Source of the DNA: DUOH01 sp036562625
GTDB lineage: Bacteria; Bacillota; UBA4882; UBA10575
Direction: 5' to 3'
Assembly: GCA_036562625.1 (NCBI GenBank)
Contig: DATCJV010000162.1
Coordinates: 1 to 21,048, forward strand
DNA: 21,048 nucleotides
Below are positions 7,494 to 14,162 of this stretch, one piece after another. The notes below the pieces were generated by a model. It was not told where the DNA came from. It searched no databases and worked only from the letters and a program-made list of their open reading frames with translations. Numbering within the stretch: position 1 is the first letter of the stretch; each line of letters begins with the position of its first letter. The translations under genes were made by a program, and so were the position numbers.

Positions 7494-8402
7494 ATGAAGA
7501 ATCCCCCTCCCCTCCGCTTTACCATCCCGGCCGCCTGGTCCGGCCAAAGTATAAAGGCCCTTCTCTACCACCATTTTCATCTGTCCAGAGGCCAAATCAC
7601 CGCGTTAAAAAAGCATAACGGGATATTCATCAACGGTCAGCCGGTATTCGTTACTCACCGGCTGACGGAGGGAGAGGTGCTGACCCTGTGCATTACTCCT
7701 TTGCAACAAAACTTTACGCCGGAAGCAATCCCCCTGTCCATCCAGTATGAAGACGCCGATCTGGTGGTGATCAATAAGCCATCCGGCCTGTTAGTCCACC
7801 CTGTGCGTTTCCATCCCACGGGAACTCTGGCCAACGCCCTTACTTACCTTTGGCACGAGCAAAAAGAAAACGCTTCTTTTCATCCGGTACACCGCTTGGA
7901 CAAGACTACTTCCGGATTGGTACTCATCGCTAAAAACCCCTGGTCTCATCAGCAATTATCCAGACAACTGGAACAAGGAATGATCAACCGGCTATATTTG
8001 GGCATCTGCCACGGCGCCCCGGTAAGAAAGAGCGGGAAAATCTCCGCTCCCATCAAGCGCTCGGCTATGGGGATCAAAAGGGAGGTCTCTCCTGACGGGA
8101 AGCCCGCCTTGACCAGGTTTCGCAGGCTCAAGAGTTCGGAGAGGGGCTCACTTTTAGCGCTCAAAATCTTCACCGGGCGTACCCACCAGATCAGAGTACA
8201 CCTGTCATCCTTGGGGCACCCTTTATACGGGGACTCCCTCTATGGCGGAACGGAGAACTTTCCCAGACCGGCCTTGCATGCGACACGAATCAGCTTTACT
8301 CACCCGCGTACCGGGCGGAGAATAACGGTCACCGCCAATCCTCCTCCGGACTTCTCCGATTTACTGACCACCATTATTACAGGTGATCTCAATAAAAAAT
8401 AA
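7494..8402 (+). CDS. RluA/RluD-family 23S rRNA pseudouridine synthase
   Basis: A 302-aa RNA pseudouridine synthase that isomerises uridines, usually in 23S rRNA. An S4-like RNA-binding segment is at about 18-65 (IKALLYHHFHLSRGQITALKKHNGIFINGQPV without a break in the fold). The catalytic domain follows with INKPSGLLVHP and the RluA-family active-site motif HRLDKTTSG at 133-141, Asp136 being the catalytic residue. Further family motifs are NRLYLGICHG, GRTHQIRVHL and HPLYGDSLYGG. The ATG is preceded by AAAGGAG. The family has several members with different target sites (RluC, RluD, YtzF- or YjbO-like), so no symbol is given. It stands alone between a divergent LysM gene and tkt. Confidence 0.92.
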   Translation: MKNPPPLRFTIPAAWSGQSIKALLYHHFHLSRGQITALKKHNGIFINGQPVFVTHRLTEGEVLTLCITPLQQNFTPEAIPLSIQYEDADLVVINKPSGLLVHPVRFHPTGTLANALTYLWHEQKENASFHPVHRLDKTTSGLVLIAKNPWSHQQLSRQLEQGMINRLYLGICHGAPVRKSGKISAPIKRSAMGIKREVSPDGKPALTRFRRLKSSERGSLLALKIFTGRTHQIRVHLSSLGHPLYGDSLYGGTENFPRPALHATRISFTHPRTGRRITVTANPPPDFSDLLTTIITGDLNKK

Positions 8403-8409
8403 GCCACGG

Positions 8410-8464
8410 CAGTCACCTACGAAAAATCATTTTACCCGCGCCAAAGGGTGACTGTTAATTTATT
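8410..8464 (+). terminator. Weak terminator-like hairpin after the pseudouridine synthase gene
   Basis: CAGTCACC (8410-8417) and GGTGACTG (8447-8454) can pair over a 29-nt loop and are followed by the T/A-rich TTAATTTATT. The long loop and poor T run make it weak. A second hairpin (CCATCCT/AGGATGG, 8484-8502) lies closer to tkt; no T run follows it and its role is unknown. Confidence 0.35.
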
Positions 8465-8585
8465 ATGAACAATCTGTTAATTTCCATCCTTCTGGAGGAT
8501 GGAGAGTTTGCAGTACAGAATTGAATACTAAATATTAATGAAATGATCACTATTTTCCATTATGGGAAGAGAAGGAGGTTTTAGC

Positions 8586-10553
8586 TTGATTAAAACAATT
8601 GCCAATACTATTCGCGGCTTGGCTGCGGATACCGTTGAAAAAGCCAACTCCGGACATCCGGGTATGCCCCTAGGCGCGGCGGATCTGACCGCAGTTCTCT
8701 ATTCCGAGGTATTAAAACACGACCCTTCCACTCCAAATTGGCCGGATCGGGACCGCTTTGTGCTCTCCGCAGGACATGGTTCAGCTTTGTTATACACCAT
8801 TCTACACTTAACCGGATACGACCTTTCCCTAGACGAACTGAAGCGCTTCCGTCAATTGGGTTCCCGCACACCCGGGCATCCGGAATACGGGAAAACTCCG
8901 GGTGTGGAAACCACAACCGGGCCTTTAGGACAGGGCATTGCCAACGCAGTCGGAATGGCCTTGGCCGAAAGAATGCTGGCCGCCAGATTCAACCGTCCGG
9001 GCTATGAAATTGTAGACCATTATACATACGCCCTCGCCGGTGACGGATGCTTAATGGAAGGAGTAAGCGCAGAAGCTTCTTCTCTAGCCGGCTCCTTGGG
9101 TCTTGGAAAACTCATCCTCCTCTACGATGCAAATGACATTACCATTGAGGGATCAACCGCGCTTGCCTTCACAGAAGACGTGGCTAAACGGTACTCCGCC
9201 TACGGCTGGCAAGTCTTGCAGATCGACGGGCACGACTATGACCAAATCTTAAAAGCGCTGGAGGAGGCGAAAGCGGAGACCTCGAAGCCTACTATCATCG
9301 TGGCCAAAACGGTGATGGCCAAATGCTGTCCCGGGCTTGAAGGAAGTCATAAAGCCCATGGTGCTCCTCTAGGTAAAGAAAAGATTGCCGCGATGAAACA
9401 GAATCTAAATTTACCGCTTGCCGATTTTCAGGTGGCGAATGAGGTTTATGCCTTTTTTGCCGAGAAGCGCAAGGCCTGGCAGAAAGCCAGACAGCTTTGG
9501 GAGGATAAATTCAGAGCATGGTCGGAACAGTATCCGGAATTGAGAAAAGAATGGGATCGGGTCATGCAAAGAGAATTACCTGCCGGCTTGGAGGAAGCTC
9601 TACCCAGATTTGAGGTAGGCTCCAGCGGCGCTACCCGTGATATCGGCGGTCAAGTCCTGAATGCGTTGGCTGAACGTTTACCGGAACTGGTAGGAGGTTC
9701 AGCCGATCTGGCGCCCTCAACTAAGACCTATCTTAACAACTTCCCCGCGGTGAAGGCGGATAACTTTACCGGTAGAAACTTTCACTTCGGCATCAGAGAG
9801 CATGCCATGGGGGCTATAATGAATGGTCTCTCCCTTCATGGCGGTTTCCGGGTCTTCGGCTCCACTTTCCTGGTGTTCTCCGATTACATGCGTCCGCCCA
9901 TTAGATTGGCGGCGCTTATGAACCAACCAGTGATTTATGTCTTTACCCATGACTCGTTTTATGTTGGTGAAGACGGCCCCACTCATGAACCCATTGAACA
10001 TGTGGAAGCCTTACGGGTGATCCCAAGGCTGCAAACAGTGCGCCCGGCTGATCCCAACGAAACGGCTTGGGCTTGGTTAGAAGCTCTAAAAAATACCGAT
10101 TCTCCCACCGCCTTGATTTTGACCAGACAAAAACTGCCGACCCTGCCCGGAACAAACTTTGACGGATTTAAACGGGGAGCCTACATCATCAAGGAAGCCG
10201 CCGGTCGGCCGGACCTGGTCATTCTGGCCAGCGGTAGTGAGGTTTCGCTGGCGATAGACGCTGCCGAGCTTCTAGCGGCGAAGGGTAAAAACGCCCGGGT
10301 GGTCTCTGTGCCTTGCCGGGAAAAATTCCTCAAGCAGGATCCAGATTACATTCAAGGCATTTTGGGTGAAGGAATTCCCCGGATAGCTATTGAAGCGGGT
10401 ATCGACAATGGGTGGCGACTGTTGGTCGGTGCTTTAGGCCTGGTCATTTCCATGAAGGATTTCGGAGAAAGCGCTCCTGCTGAAGTGTTGGCCGAAGAAT
10501 TTGGTTTTACCCCGAAAAAAGTAGCAGATAAAATCGAAGCTTTTCTCCAGTAA
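8586..10553 (+). CDS. tkt: Transketolase
   Basis: A 655-aa thiamine-diphosphate enzyme that moves two-carbon units between sugar phosphates in the non-oxidative pentose phosphate pathway. I place the start at TTG 8586, because AAGGAGG lies 7 nt upstream of it; the in-frame ATG at 8562 has no ribosome binding site and would contain that site. The resulting N-terminus (IKTIANTIRGLAADTVEKANSGHPG split over the usual Tkt opening) fits the family. Key residues: the ThDP/Mg motif GDG at about 152-154 with the following DAND near 183, the substrate-binding His in SGHPG and SAGHGS, and the catalytic Glu of FGIREHAMG at about 405. Length is normal. It is a single-gene unit with a strong terminator. 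Confidence 0.96.
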   Translation: MIKTIANTIRGLAADTVEKANSGHPGMPLGAADLTAVLYSEVLKHDPSTPNWPDRDRFVLSAGHGSALLYTILHLTGYDLSLDELKRFRQLGSRTPGHPEYGKTPGVETTTGPLGQGIANAVGMALAERMLAARFNRPGYEIVDHYTYALAGDGCLMEGVSAEASSLAGSLGLGKLILLYDANDITIEGSTALAFTEDVAKRYSAYGWQVLQIDGHDYDQILKALEEAKAETSKPTIIVAKTVMAKCCPGLEGSHKAHGAPLGKEKIAAMKQNLNLPLADFQVANEVYAFFAEKRKAWQKARQLWEDKFRAWSEQYPELRKEWDRVMQRELPAGLEEALPRFEVGSSGATRDIGGQVLNALAERLPELVGGSADLAPSTKTYLNNFPAVKADNFTGRNFHFGIREHAMGAIMNGLSLHGGFRVFGSTFLVFSDYMRPPIRLAALMNQPVIYVFTHDSFYVGEDGPTHEPIEHVEALRVIPRLQTVRPADPNETAWAWLEALKNTDSPTALILTRQKLPTLPGTNFDGFKRGAYIIKEAAGRPDLVILASGSEVSLAIDAAELLAAKGKNARVVSVPCREKFLKQDPDYIQGILGEGIPRIAIEAGIDNGWRLLVGALGLVISMKDFGESAPAEVLAEEFGFTPKKVADKIEAFLQ

Positions 10554-10579
10554 CTTCCCACGTAATTTTTACGCAACAA

Positions 10580-10623
10580 AAAAGAAGGGTGCGATCGACG
10601 AAATCGAGTCCCACCCTTCTTTT
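10580..10623. terminator. Strong bidirectional terminator between tkt and the small zinc-ribbon gene
   Basis: AAAAGAAGGGTG (10580-10591) pairs perfectly with CACCCTTCTTTT (10612-10623) over a 20-nt loop that has a minor inner stem. T runs follow on both strands (seven T on the minus strand), so it can end tkt and the convergent minus-strand transcript. Confidence 0.87.
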
Positions 10624-10701
10624 CATGTCTCCAATCTTTACTTCTCGCCTTTTTCATATACTTTCCTGCCAAAAAATCCATGGATGATCTGGTACACCCT
10701 T

Positions 10702-10803
10702 TTAACTTTCTTCTCGCTCTTTACCCAAGCCTAAACAGATAGAATTAATCCGGTCCATTCCGTAAAAAGCCGTCAATCTTTCACAGGCGGCCTCTTCTCC
10801 TCT
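10702..10803 (-). pseudogene. Out-of-frame coding-like tail of the small CxxC protein
   Basis: In the -1 frame relative to the 60-aa CxxC gene, the stretch from a TGA at 10804-10806 to TAA at 10702-10704 is open for 33 codons. It reads as protein-like sequence (EEAACERLTAFYGMDRINS, then ICLGLGKEREES). It has no start codon with a ribosome binding site. The join would fall in a repetitive GAAGAGGAGAAGAGG tract. It may be the original C-terminus after an indel, a programmed frameshift product, or chance. Confidence 0.35.
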
Positions 10804-10955
10804 TCAACGCCCCTCGTTTTTCTCCGTTTCAGCCAATTCGCGCCGAAACAACTCTCCAGCTTTTTTTGGTCTACACAAGAATTCAGTTTACATCGTGGAC
10901 ACCTGACTTCATTTGTTTCCATTCCGCATTGAATACAAACATATTCCTCAGCCAT
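10773..10955 (-). CDS. Small double-CxxC (zinc-ribbon-like) protein under c-di-GMP riboswitch control
   Basis: A 60-aa protein not recognised as a named family. Two CxxC pairs (Cys7/Cys10 and Cys19/Cys22) with a CP knuckle (RCPRCK) look like a small zinc ribbon; Cys27 and Cys36 are extra. The second half is basic (WLKRRKTRG) and ends EEEKRPPVKD. The start at ATG 10955 is set by AGGAGG 6 nt upstream; the longer upstream open frame is only the riboswitch and terminator read as protein. The leader contains a class I cyclic di-GMP aptamer and an intrinsic terminator that ends 3 nt before the ribosome binding site, so expression should depend on this second messenger. The function is unknown; binding to nucleic acid or another protein is possible. 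Its 3' end may be frameshifted (10702-10803). Confidence 0.7.
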   Translation of the reverse strand: MAEEYVCIQCGMETNEVRCPRCKLNSCVDQKKLESCFGANWLKRRKTRGVEEEKRPPVKD

Positions 10956-10970
10956 CAAGTACCTCCTACC

Positions 10971-11002
10971 AAAAAACCTCGCAGCCGAAGCCACAAGGTT
11001 TT
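10971..11002 (-). terminator. Intrinsic terminator acting as riboswitch expression platform
   Basis: On the minus strand AAAACCTTGTGGC (11002-10990), loop TTCG (10989-10986) and GCTGCGAGGTTTT (10985-10973) form a 13-bp stem with three wobble pairs and a stable C(UUCG)G loop, running into six T. It lies between the aptamer and the ribosome binding site of the CxxC gene. The aptamer's 3' strand (GCCGAA, 11018-11013) can pair with TTCGGC (10989-10984), a plausible antiterminator. Confidence 0.85.
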
Positions 11003-11012
11003 CTTGTTGATT

Positions 11013-11120
11013 TTCGGCAACCGAGCTATCATAGTCCTCCCCCAAATGTGTGAGCATTTCAGAAAAGAACCTTAGACCTCTGGTTTTGCGTCCTTGTCTT
11101 TCGAACAAGTATGCCTTTTC
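11013..11120 (-). ncRNA. Cyclic di-GMP class I (GEMM-I) riboswitch aptamer
   Basis: Read on the minus strand, the segment carries the conserved GEMM-I pattern in order: GGCA strand, a stem capped by a GAAA tetraloop (CTTGTTCGAAAGACAAG), GGACGCAAA, CC..GGTCTAA, a variable stem (AAATG/CATTT), then ATGATAGC and GGTTGCCG. GGCA pairs with TGCC to close P1. The base that aligns with G20 of the Vibrio Vc2 aptamer appears to be G (11114), which favours c-di-GMP over the cGAMP-binding variant. P1 formation would hide the strand needed for the antiterminator, so ligand binding is predicted to switch the downstream gene off. The inverted repeat TGGTTT-ACT-AAACCA (11125-11139) lies just upstream; no clear promoter is visible. 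Confidence 0.9.
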
Positions 11121-11183
11121 GTTTTGGTTTACTAAACCATGTCGCAGAGATGCAGGTAGGTAAATAATGTCATGGACCTTACC

Positions 11184-11459
11184 TTAGCTCCCATTATTGA
11201 TCCAATTTAAGGCTCTGATTAAACACTCCTGATCGTTTCCAGATTCCTCCTTTGGGATCAGGACCTGAAGCCACCGGTCATTTTTCCGGTCCAGCTTTTC
11301 ACAGTCTGCCGTATAGATGATCCGTCCCTGATTAATCTGTTCTCTAATCTTCAAACGGTAAACACCGCCATCAGCTGTATGCACCTCAAATAAGAATGGA
11401 TTATGTGTAATCAGCTTCGAGATATTCTTGAAGGAACTATTTTGCATATTATACTTCAA
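11184..11459 (-). CDS. Hypothetical protein, 91 aa
   Basis: Not recognised. The start is placed at TTG 11459, 8 nt after a strong GGGGGAGG site; the frame stays open upstream to a TTG at 11522 that lacks such a site. The protein (starting KYNMQNSSFKNISKL) has no membrane segment or signal. Its middle (FLFEVHTADGGVYRLKIRE, then IIYTADCEKL) looks like alternating beta strands, and it ends in a short helix (ECLIRALNWINNG), so a small beta-rich cytoplasmic protein is likely. It lies upstream of the riboswitch on the same strand with no clear terminator between, so read-through into the riboswitch leader is possible. Function unknown. Confidence 0.6.
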   Translation of the reverse strand: MKYNMQNSSFKNISKLITHNPFLFEVHTADGGVYRLKIREQINQGRIIYTADCEKLDRKNDRWLQVLIPKEESGNDQECLIRALNWINNGS

Positions 11460-11591
11460 AAAGCATTCCTCCCCCTTATCCACAAGGCCACCTGTATGTT
11501 CAGATAAATTTTTGAAAAACAAATTTAAAAATTCTTATTTAATATTCGCCACCCCTGAAAATTCTCCTGTTGATGATAGCGCTTTTTTAAG

Positions 11592-11616
11592 AAAAACCCC
11601 GGGCGAAAGCCGGGAT
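11592..11616 (-). terminator. Intrinsic terminator of the HTH gene
   Basis: On the minus strand CCCGG and CCGGG pair around a short loop (a bulge allows more pairs) and are followed by GGTTTTTC. It lies just after the stop of the XRE-type regulator. Confidence 0.7.
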
Positions 11617-11625
11617 TAGTTATAC

Positions 11626-11913
11626 TCAATCTAGTTTTTCGTAAAAGAGAATTTCTGCCGGATACCCCAATAACCTGCAAAGCTTATCAATATTTTCTTG
11701 ATTGGGCTTGCTCCCTTCGTAAATCCACCTGTTTACTGTTCTTGGATGTACGCCAATCTCCTCCGCCAACACAGAAAGGGCGATCCCCCTGACCAGCAAA
11801 ATCCCATACAAGACCTCGTGCCTAATCCTCCAAGATTGTAACTTCATCCGGAAGCGTGGTTTCCGGATGCCAACGCCACCCCACCCCTGAGGTATTTTCG
11901 TCCTTTGCTCCAT
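11626..11913 (-). CDS. Small XRE/Cro-C1-type helix-turn-helix protein
   Basis: A 95-aa single-domain regulator. Residues about 37-90 form the HTH: GILLVRGIALSVLAEEIG, then VHPRTVNRWIYEGSKPNQENIDKLCRLLG in two helices with a turn, which matches the Cro/C1 pattern of recognising short DNA sites. The first 35 residues are basic and unassigned. There is no ligand or protease domain. The start at ATG 11913 has GGAGG 9 nt upstream. Such small regulators often belong to phages, islands or toxin-antitoxin modules, but no toxin partner is adjacent. Its target is unknown; the palindrome GAAAATATTTTC at 12024-12035 upstream is a candidate site. Confidence 0.82.
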   Translation of the reverse strand: MEQRTKIPQGWGGVGIRKPRFRMKLQSWRIRHEVLYGILLVRGIALSVLAEEIGVHPRTVNRWIYEGSKPNQENIDKLCRLLGYPAEILFYEKLD

Positions 11914-12273
11914 ATCTAGCTGCCTCCGTCTTGTTTTCGATCTTAATCATCACTATGGTTGGAGAAGGAACCTTTTCTACTTTTTAGTTTTCTACTGATT
12001 GATCATCATCTCCTCCCAGAAGAGAAAATATTTTCCCAGCATCCCGAACCTATGGACAAGTGGTGAATACTCGCTGCCAATATAATGAAAGACGCCGTTC
12101 ATAACAGAAGACAGCGGCTTTTATAGGTCTTTAGTTTTGATCGAAATACAGCACTGATCCCCTAAGAACCAAAAATAATAAATATATAATAAAAAAGAAC
12201 CTGAAATTTCCCTGGAATAAAATAGTATATTAATTGCTAACAATAGACATAAAATGGGATTGGGAGCGATTTT
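11914..12273. other. 360-nt intergenic region between divergent genes
   Basis: AT-rich and without a supported gene. It contains a perfect 12-bp palindrome GAAAATATTTTC (12024-12035), a good ribosome binding site (GGGAGGAG, minus strand) followed only by a four-codon open frame, and a loose GCCG/CGGC hairpin near 12093-12118 followed by TTTTAT. No promoter could be set with confidence for either flanking gene. Confidence 0.5.
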
Positions 12274-12711
12274 ATGAGAATTGAACAGCCGATGGCTGTA
12301 GCCATCATAGGCGCCTTGTCTACAATACCATATGAAATGCTGTCAAGCGTACTTAAATTGTTGGGGTATGCAAAATACAGTGTTTATGAATTAAGCAGCC
12401 TGATGATTACATTAAACAGACCCAACAAAATTCTGGGGGCTTTTTTATCCATGATCATAGGCGCAAGTATAGCCGTTATTTTATATTACGCTATTATTGG
12501 ACGGTTTGGTTGGAATAATATAATTTTCAAAAGCATCTTTATCAACCTTCAAAGCTGGTTGGTGTTGGAAGGTCTTTTTATGTGGCTGATTGAGGGACGT
12601 AATTTCATTCCGCTTAGACCTATTAGTGACTATTACTCCCATCTTTTTAGTGTTACTATATTCGGGATTATCCTGGGACTACTTTTCCAGAAATACCTCA
12701 ATACTAAATAA
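12274..12711 (+). CDS. Small integral membrane protein, four predicted helices
   Basis: A 145-aa protein with hydrophobic segments at about 6-31, 52-75, 88-106 and 123-142 and short polar links (RPNKILG, EGRNFIPLRP). The layout resembles YqhR-type conserved membrane proteins of Firmicutes, but the match is only by general look, so no family is assigned. GGGAG lies 7 nt before the ATG. Codon use is more AT-rich than in the metabolic genes around it. It is alone on the plus strand, between the HTH gene and the ssrA 3' end, which suggests an accessory gene. Confidence 0.75.
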   Translation: MRIEQPMAVAIIGALSTIPYEMLSSVLKLLGYAKYSVYELSSLMITLNRPNKILGAFLSMIIGASIAVILYYAIIGRFGWNNIIFKSIFINLQSWLVLEGLFMWLIEGRNFIPLRPISDYYSHLFSVTIFGIILGLLFQKYLNTK

Positions 12712-12842
12712 AACAACCGACAGAGCGCTTTTATAAAAGAAGAGGCGTCTGCTTTGATGTTAGGGAACTGGAAAGAAGAGAAAATGTCAAGCTGACTAAC
12801 CCCAAGATCAAGAATTTGCAACAAGACAGGCAGGCCATTTAG
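12708..12842 (+). pseudogene. Start-less coding-like open frame next to the ssrA 3' end
   Basis: After a TAA at 12705-12707 the frame is open for 44 codons to TAG at 12840 without any usable start. It reads protein-like (RRGVCFDVRELERRENVK, then LTNPKIKNLQQDRQAI). It may be the 3' remnant of a lost gene. Chance cannot be excluded, and the opposite strand is open as well. Confidence 0.25.
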
Positions 12843-12859
12843 CATCGTGGCCTGCCTGT
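12826..12859. terminator. Terminator-like hairpin downstream of ssrA and the membrane protein gene
   Basis: ACAGGCAGGCCA (12826-12837) and TGGCCTGCCTGT (12848-12859) form a perfect 12-bp stem with a 10-nt loop. T runs are short on both strands (TTTG and CTTGTTG), so termination may be imperfect. It sits between the convergent membrane protein gene and ssrA. Confidence 0.6.
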
Positions 12860-12939
12860 TTGTAGAACCATTATAAACAATTATGTTAATATAGTTATAA
12901 TCGATGAAAACAAGATTTGGCGATCCTCATAATTTTGAA

Positions 12940-13290
12940 TGGTGGAGGCGGGGGGAGTCGAACCCCCGTCCGAAAAGGTAACGACAGTAGTCTCTCCGGG
13001 CGCAGTCCGTAATTGGTCTTTCGCTTCAGCGTCGTTTACGGACAAACTAAGCATCAGCTATCTCGATAAGCTTAGCGCTGATCTCCGAGAATTGACCAGC
13101 GGGCAACCTGGTTTAATGACGCCCGCACCGGACTCCCAGGTAAAGTCTGGATTGGACGGCTACTTATAAATTAAGCAGCTAAAGCGTAATTATTATCGGC
13201 ACTTAATGTGCTTGCTGCAGTTTAACGAGGCCACAGCACCTCGGCCCGCTACTCCTGCCCTTACACTCCCCGTCGAAACCGGACGCCCCC
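12940..13290 (-). ncRNA. ssrA: Transfer-messenger RNA (tmRNA)
   Basis: A one-piece tmRNA of about 351 nt. The 5' end GGGGGCG pairs with CGCCTCC before the encoded CCA (12942-12940) to form the acceptor stem. The 5' part has the conserved TCCGGTTTCGACGGGG segment, and the 3' part has the T-arm GGGGGTTCGACTCCCCC. The resume reading frame encodes the tag ADNNYALAA and stops at TAA. tmRNA with SmpB rescues stalled ribosomes and marks the nascent chains for proteolysis. smpB lies directly upstream on the same strand. The weakly protein-like frame on the opposite strand (starting MVEAGGVEPP) is an artefact. Confidence 0.97.
13171..13200 (-). other. tmRNA tag-peptide reading frame
   Basis: GCC GAT AAT AAT TAC GCT TTA GCT GCT TAA encodes ADNNYALAA followed by a stop. 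The ALAA end is the usual ClpXP degradation signal. Confidence 0.93.
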
Positions 13291-13400
13291 GTTTTTAACA
13301 AAAGAATGAAAGTGCCGTGCTTGCTTCGGCAATGTATGCGCTGTAGAAGAGTAGGCATCTTTCACCGGATCAAGGTAAGTGAGTTTTAACTCGGTATCTT

Positions 13401-13430
13401 ATTATACAGCAAACCGAGGGGAAATTGCAA
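13401..13430 (-). promoter_or_regulatory. Predicted promoter for ssrA
   Basis: On the minus strand TTGCAA (13425-13430) and a perfect TATAAT (13401-13406) are 18 bp apart. Transcription would start about 105 nt before the mature 5' end, leaving a leader to be removed by RNase P. Confidence 0.65.
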
Positions 13431-13471
13431 ATATCGAATTAAGCTTTTTCTACAAACAAAGGCCAACGCAG

Positions 13472-13927
13472 CTATGATCTTTCTTTAACCGCCCTGGCCA
13501 TCTCCCTTTCAGCGTCTTTTTTCGCCAGATCTTGGCGCTTATCATATAATTTTTTCCCTCTGGCCAAAGCCAATTCCACTTTTACCCGGTTATTCCGATC
13601 AAAATATAGGGAAAGTGGAACCAAAGTCATCCCTTTCTCTTTAATTTTTCCATGTAAGCGCCGAATCTCTGCTTTGTGCAGCAACAGTTTTCTGGGGCGC
13701 AACGGATCATGATTAAAACGATTGCCAAAATCATACGGACTGATGTGGCAATTATAGAGAAAAACTTCTTCTCCCTCGAACCCGGCATAACTGTCATTAA
13801 GGTTTCCCCTGCCCAAACGGAGGGATTTAACCTCGGTCCCACTGAGAACAATTCCGGACTCCAAGGTGTCTTCAATAAAATAATCATGCCGGGCTCGTCG
13901 ATTTTTGGTGATGATTTTTGGTTCCAT
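13472..13927 (-). CDS. smpB: SsrA-binding protein SmpB
   Basis: A 151-aa basic protein of normal length that binds tmRNA and brings it to stalled ribosomes. Family motifs are clear: NRRARHDYFIEDTLESGI, LSGTEVKSLR, NLNDSYAGF, ISPYDFGNRFNHDP, RPRKLLLHKAEI, then LVPLSLYF and the basic C-terminal tail GKKLYDKRQDLAKKDAERE. The tail normally enters the mRNA channel. The start at ATG 13927 has GGAGG about 11 nt upstream. Its partner ssrA follows on the same strand after 181 nt, with no clear terminator between, so the two may be partly co-transcribed. Confidence 0.97.
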   Translation of the reverse strand: MEPKIITKNRRARHDYFIEDTLESGIVLSGTEVKSLRLGRGNLNDSYAGFEGEEVFLYNCHISPYDFGNRFNHDPLRPRKLLLHKAEIRRLHGKIKEKGMTLVPLSLYFDRNNRVKVELALARGKKLYDKRQDLAKKDAEREMARAVKERS

Positions 13928-13990
13928 CCGCGATCAAACCTCCGCCCGAATACATAAATTCCACCCATACCAGTGTACCCTTGAATTTTT

Positions 13991-14018
13991 ATTATAACAG
14001 TCCTTCCCAGTCTGTCAA
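13991..14018 (-). promoter_or_regulatory. Strong sigma-A promoter for smpB
   Basis: On the minus strand a perfect TTGACA (14013-14018) and a perfect TATAAT (13991-13996) are 16 bp apart, with TG-T ahead of the -10 box (extended -10). The leader is about 57 nt. Confidence 0.8.
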
Positions 14019-14085
14019 GTACCAGCAACCTCCGGAGCTCAGCGCGGACTTTCTCCGTCAAGTTAAGCGCTATTCGCAATCTACG

Positions 14086-14119
14086 TAAAGAAAGCAACCA
14101 CCCACACAGGCAGTTGCTT
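14086..14119 (-). terminator. Intrinsic terminator of ackA
   Basis: On the minus strand AAGCAAC (14119-14113) pairs with GTTGCTT (14098-14092) around a GC-rich loop that can pair further, followed by TTCTTT. It lies 44 nt after the ackA stop. Confidence 0.7.
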
Positions 14120-14162
14120 CCTTTTGTCTGACATCACTTTGCGGAAGACTACTTTTCTTCTT

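Noticed and set aside
8403..8585. Riboswitch in the tkt leader
   Set aside because: Two hairpins are present, but none of the conserved motifs of a riboswitch class known to me could be seen.
10352..10681. Minus-strand 109-aa open frame over the end of tkt
   Set aside because: It is antisense to the conserved tkt C-terminus and crosses the strong bidirectional terminator.
10956..11108. N-terminal extension of the CxxC protein (111-aa version)
   Set aside because: The extra residues are the c-di-GMP aptamer and terminator read as protein; the ribosome binding site lies just before ATG 10955.
12633..12845. Minus-strand 70-aa open frame (MLNGLPVLLQILDLGVSQ...)
   Set aside because: It overlaps the end of the membrane protein gene and the terminator-like hairpin, and lacks a ribosome binding site.
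12939..13169. Plus-strand open frame starting MVEAGGVEPPSEKV
   Set aside because: It is the antisense of the tmRNA 3' half. Such translations of tRNA-like sequence are a common annotation error.
13627..14097. Minus-strand 156-aa open frame overlapping smpB
   Set aside because: It is out of frame with smpB and runs over the smpB promoter, a chance open frame.
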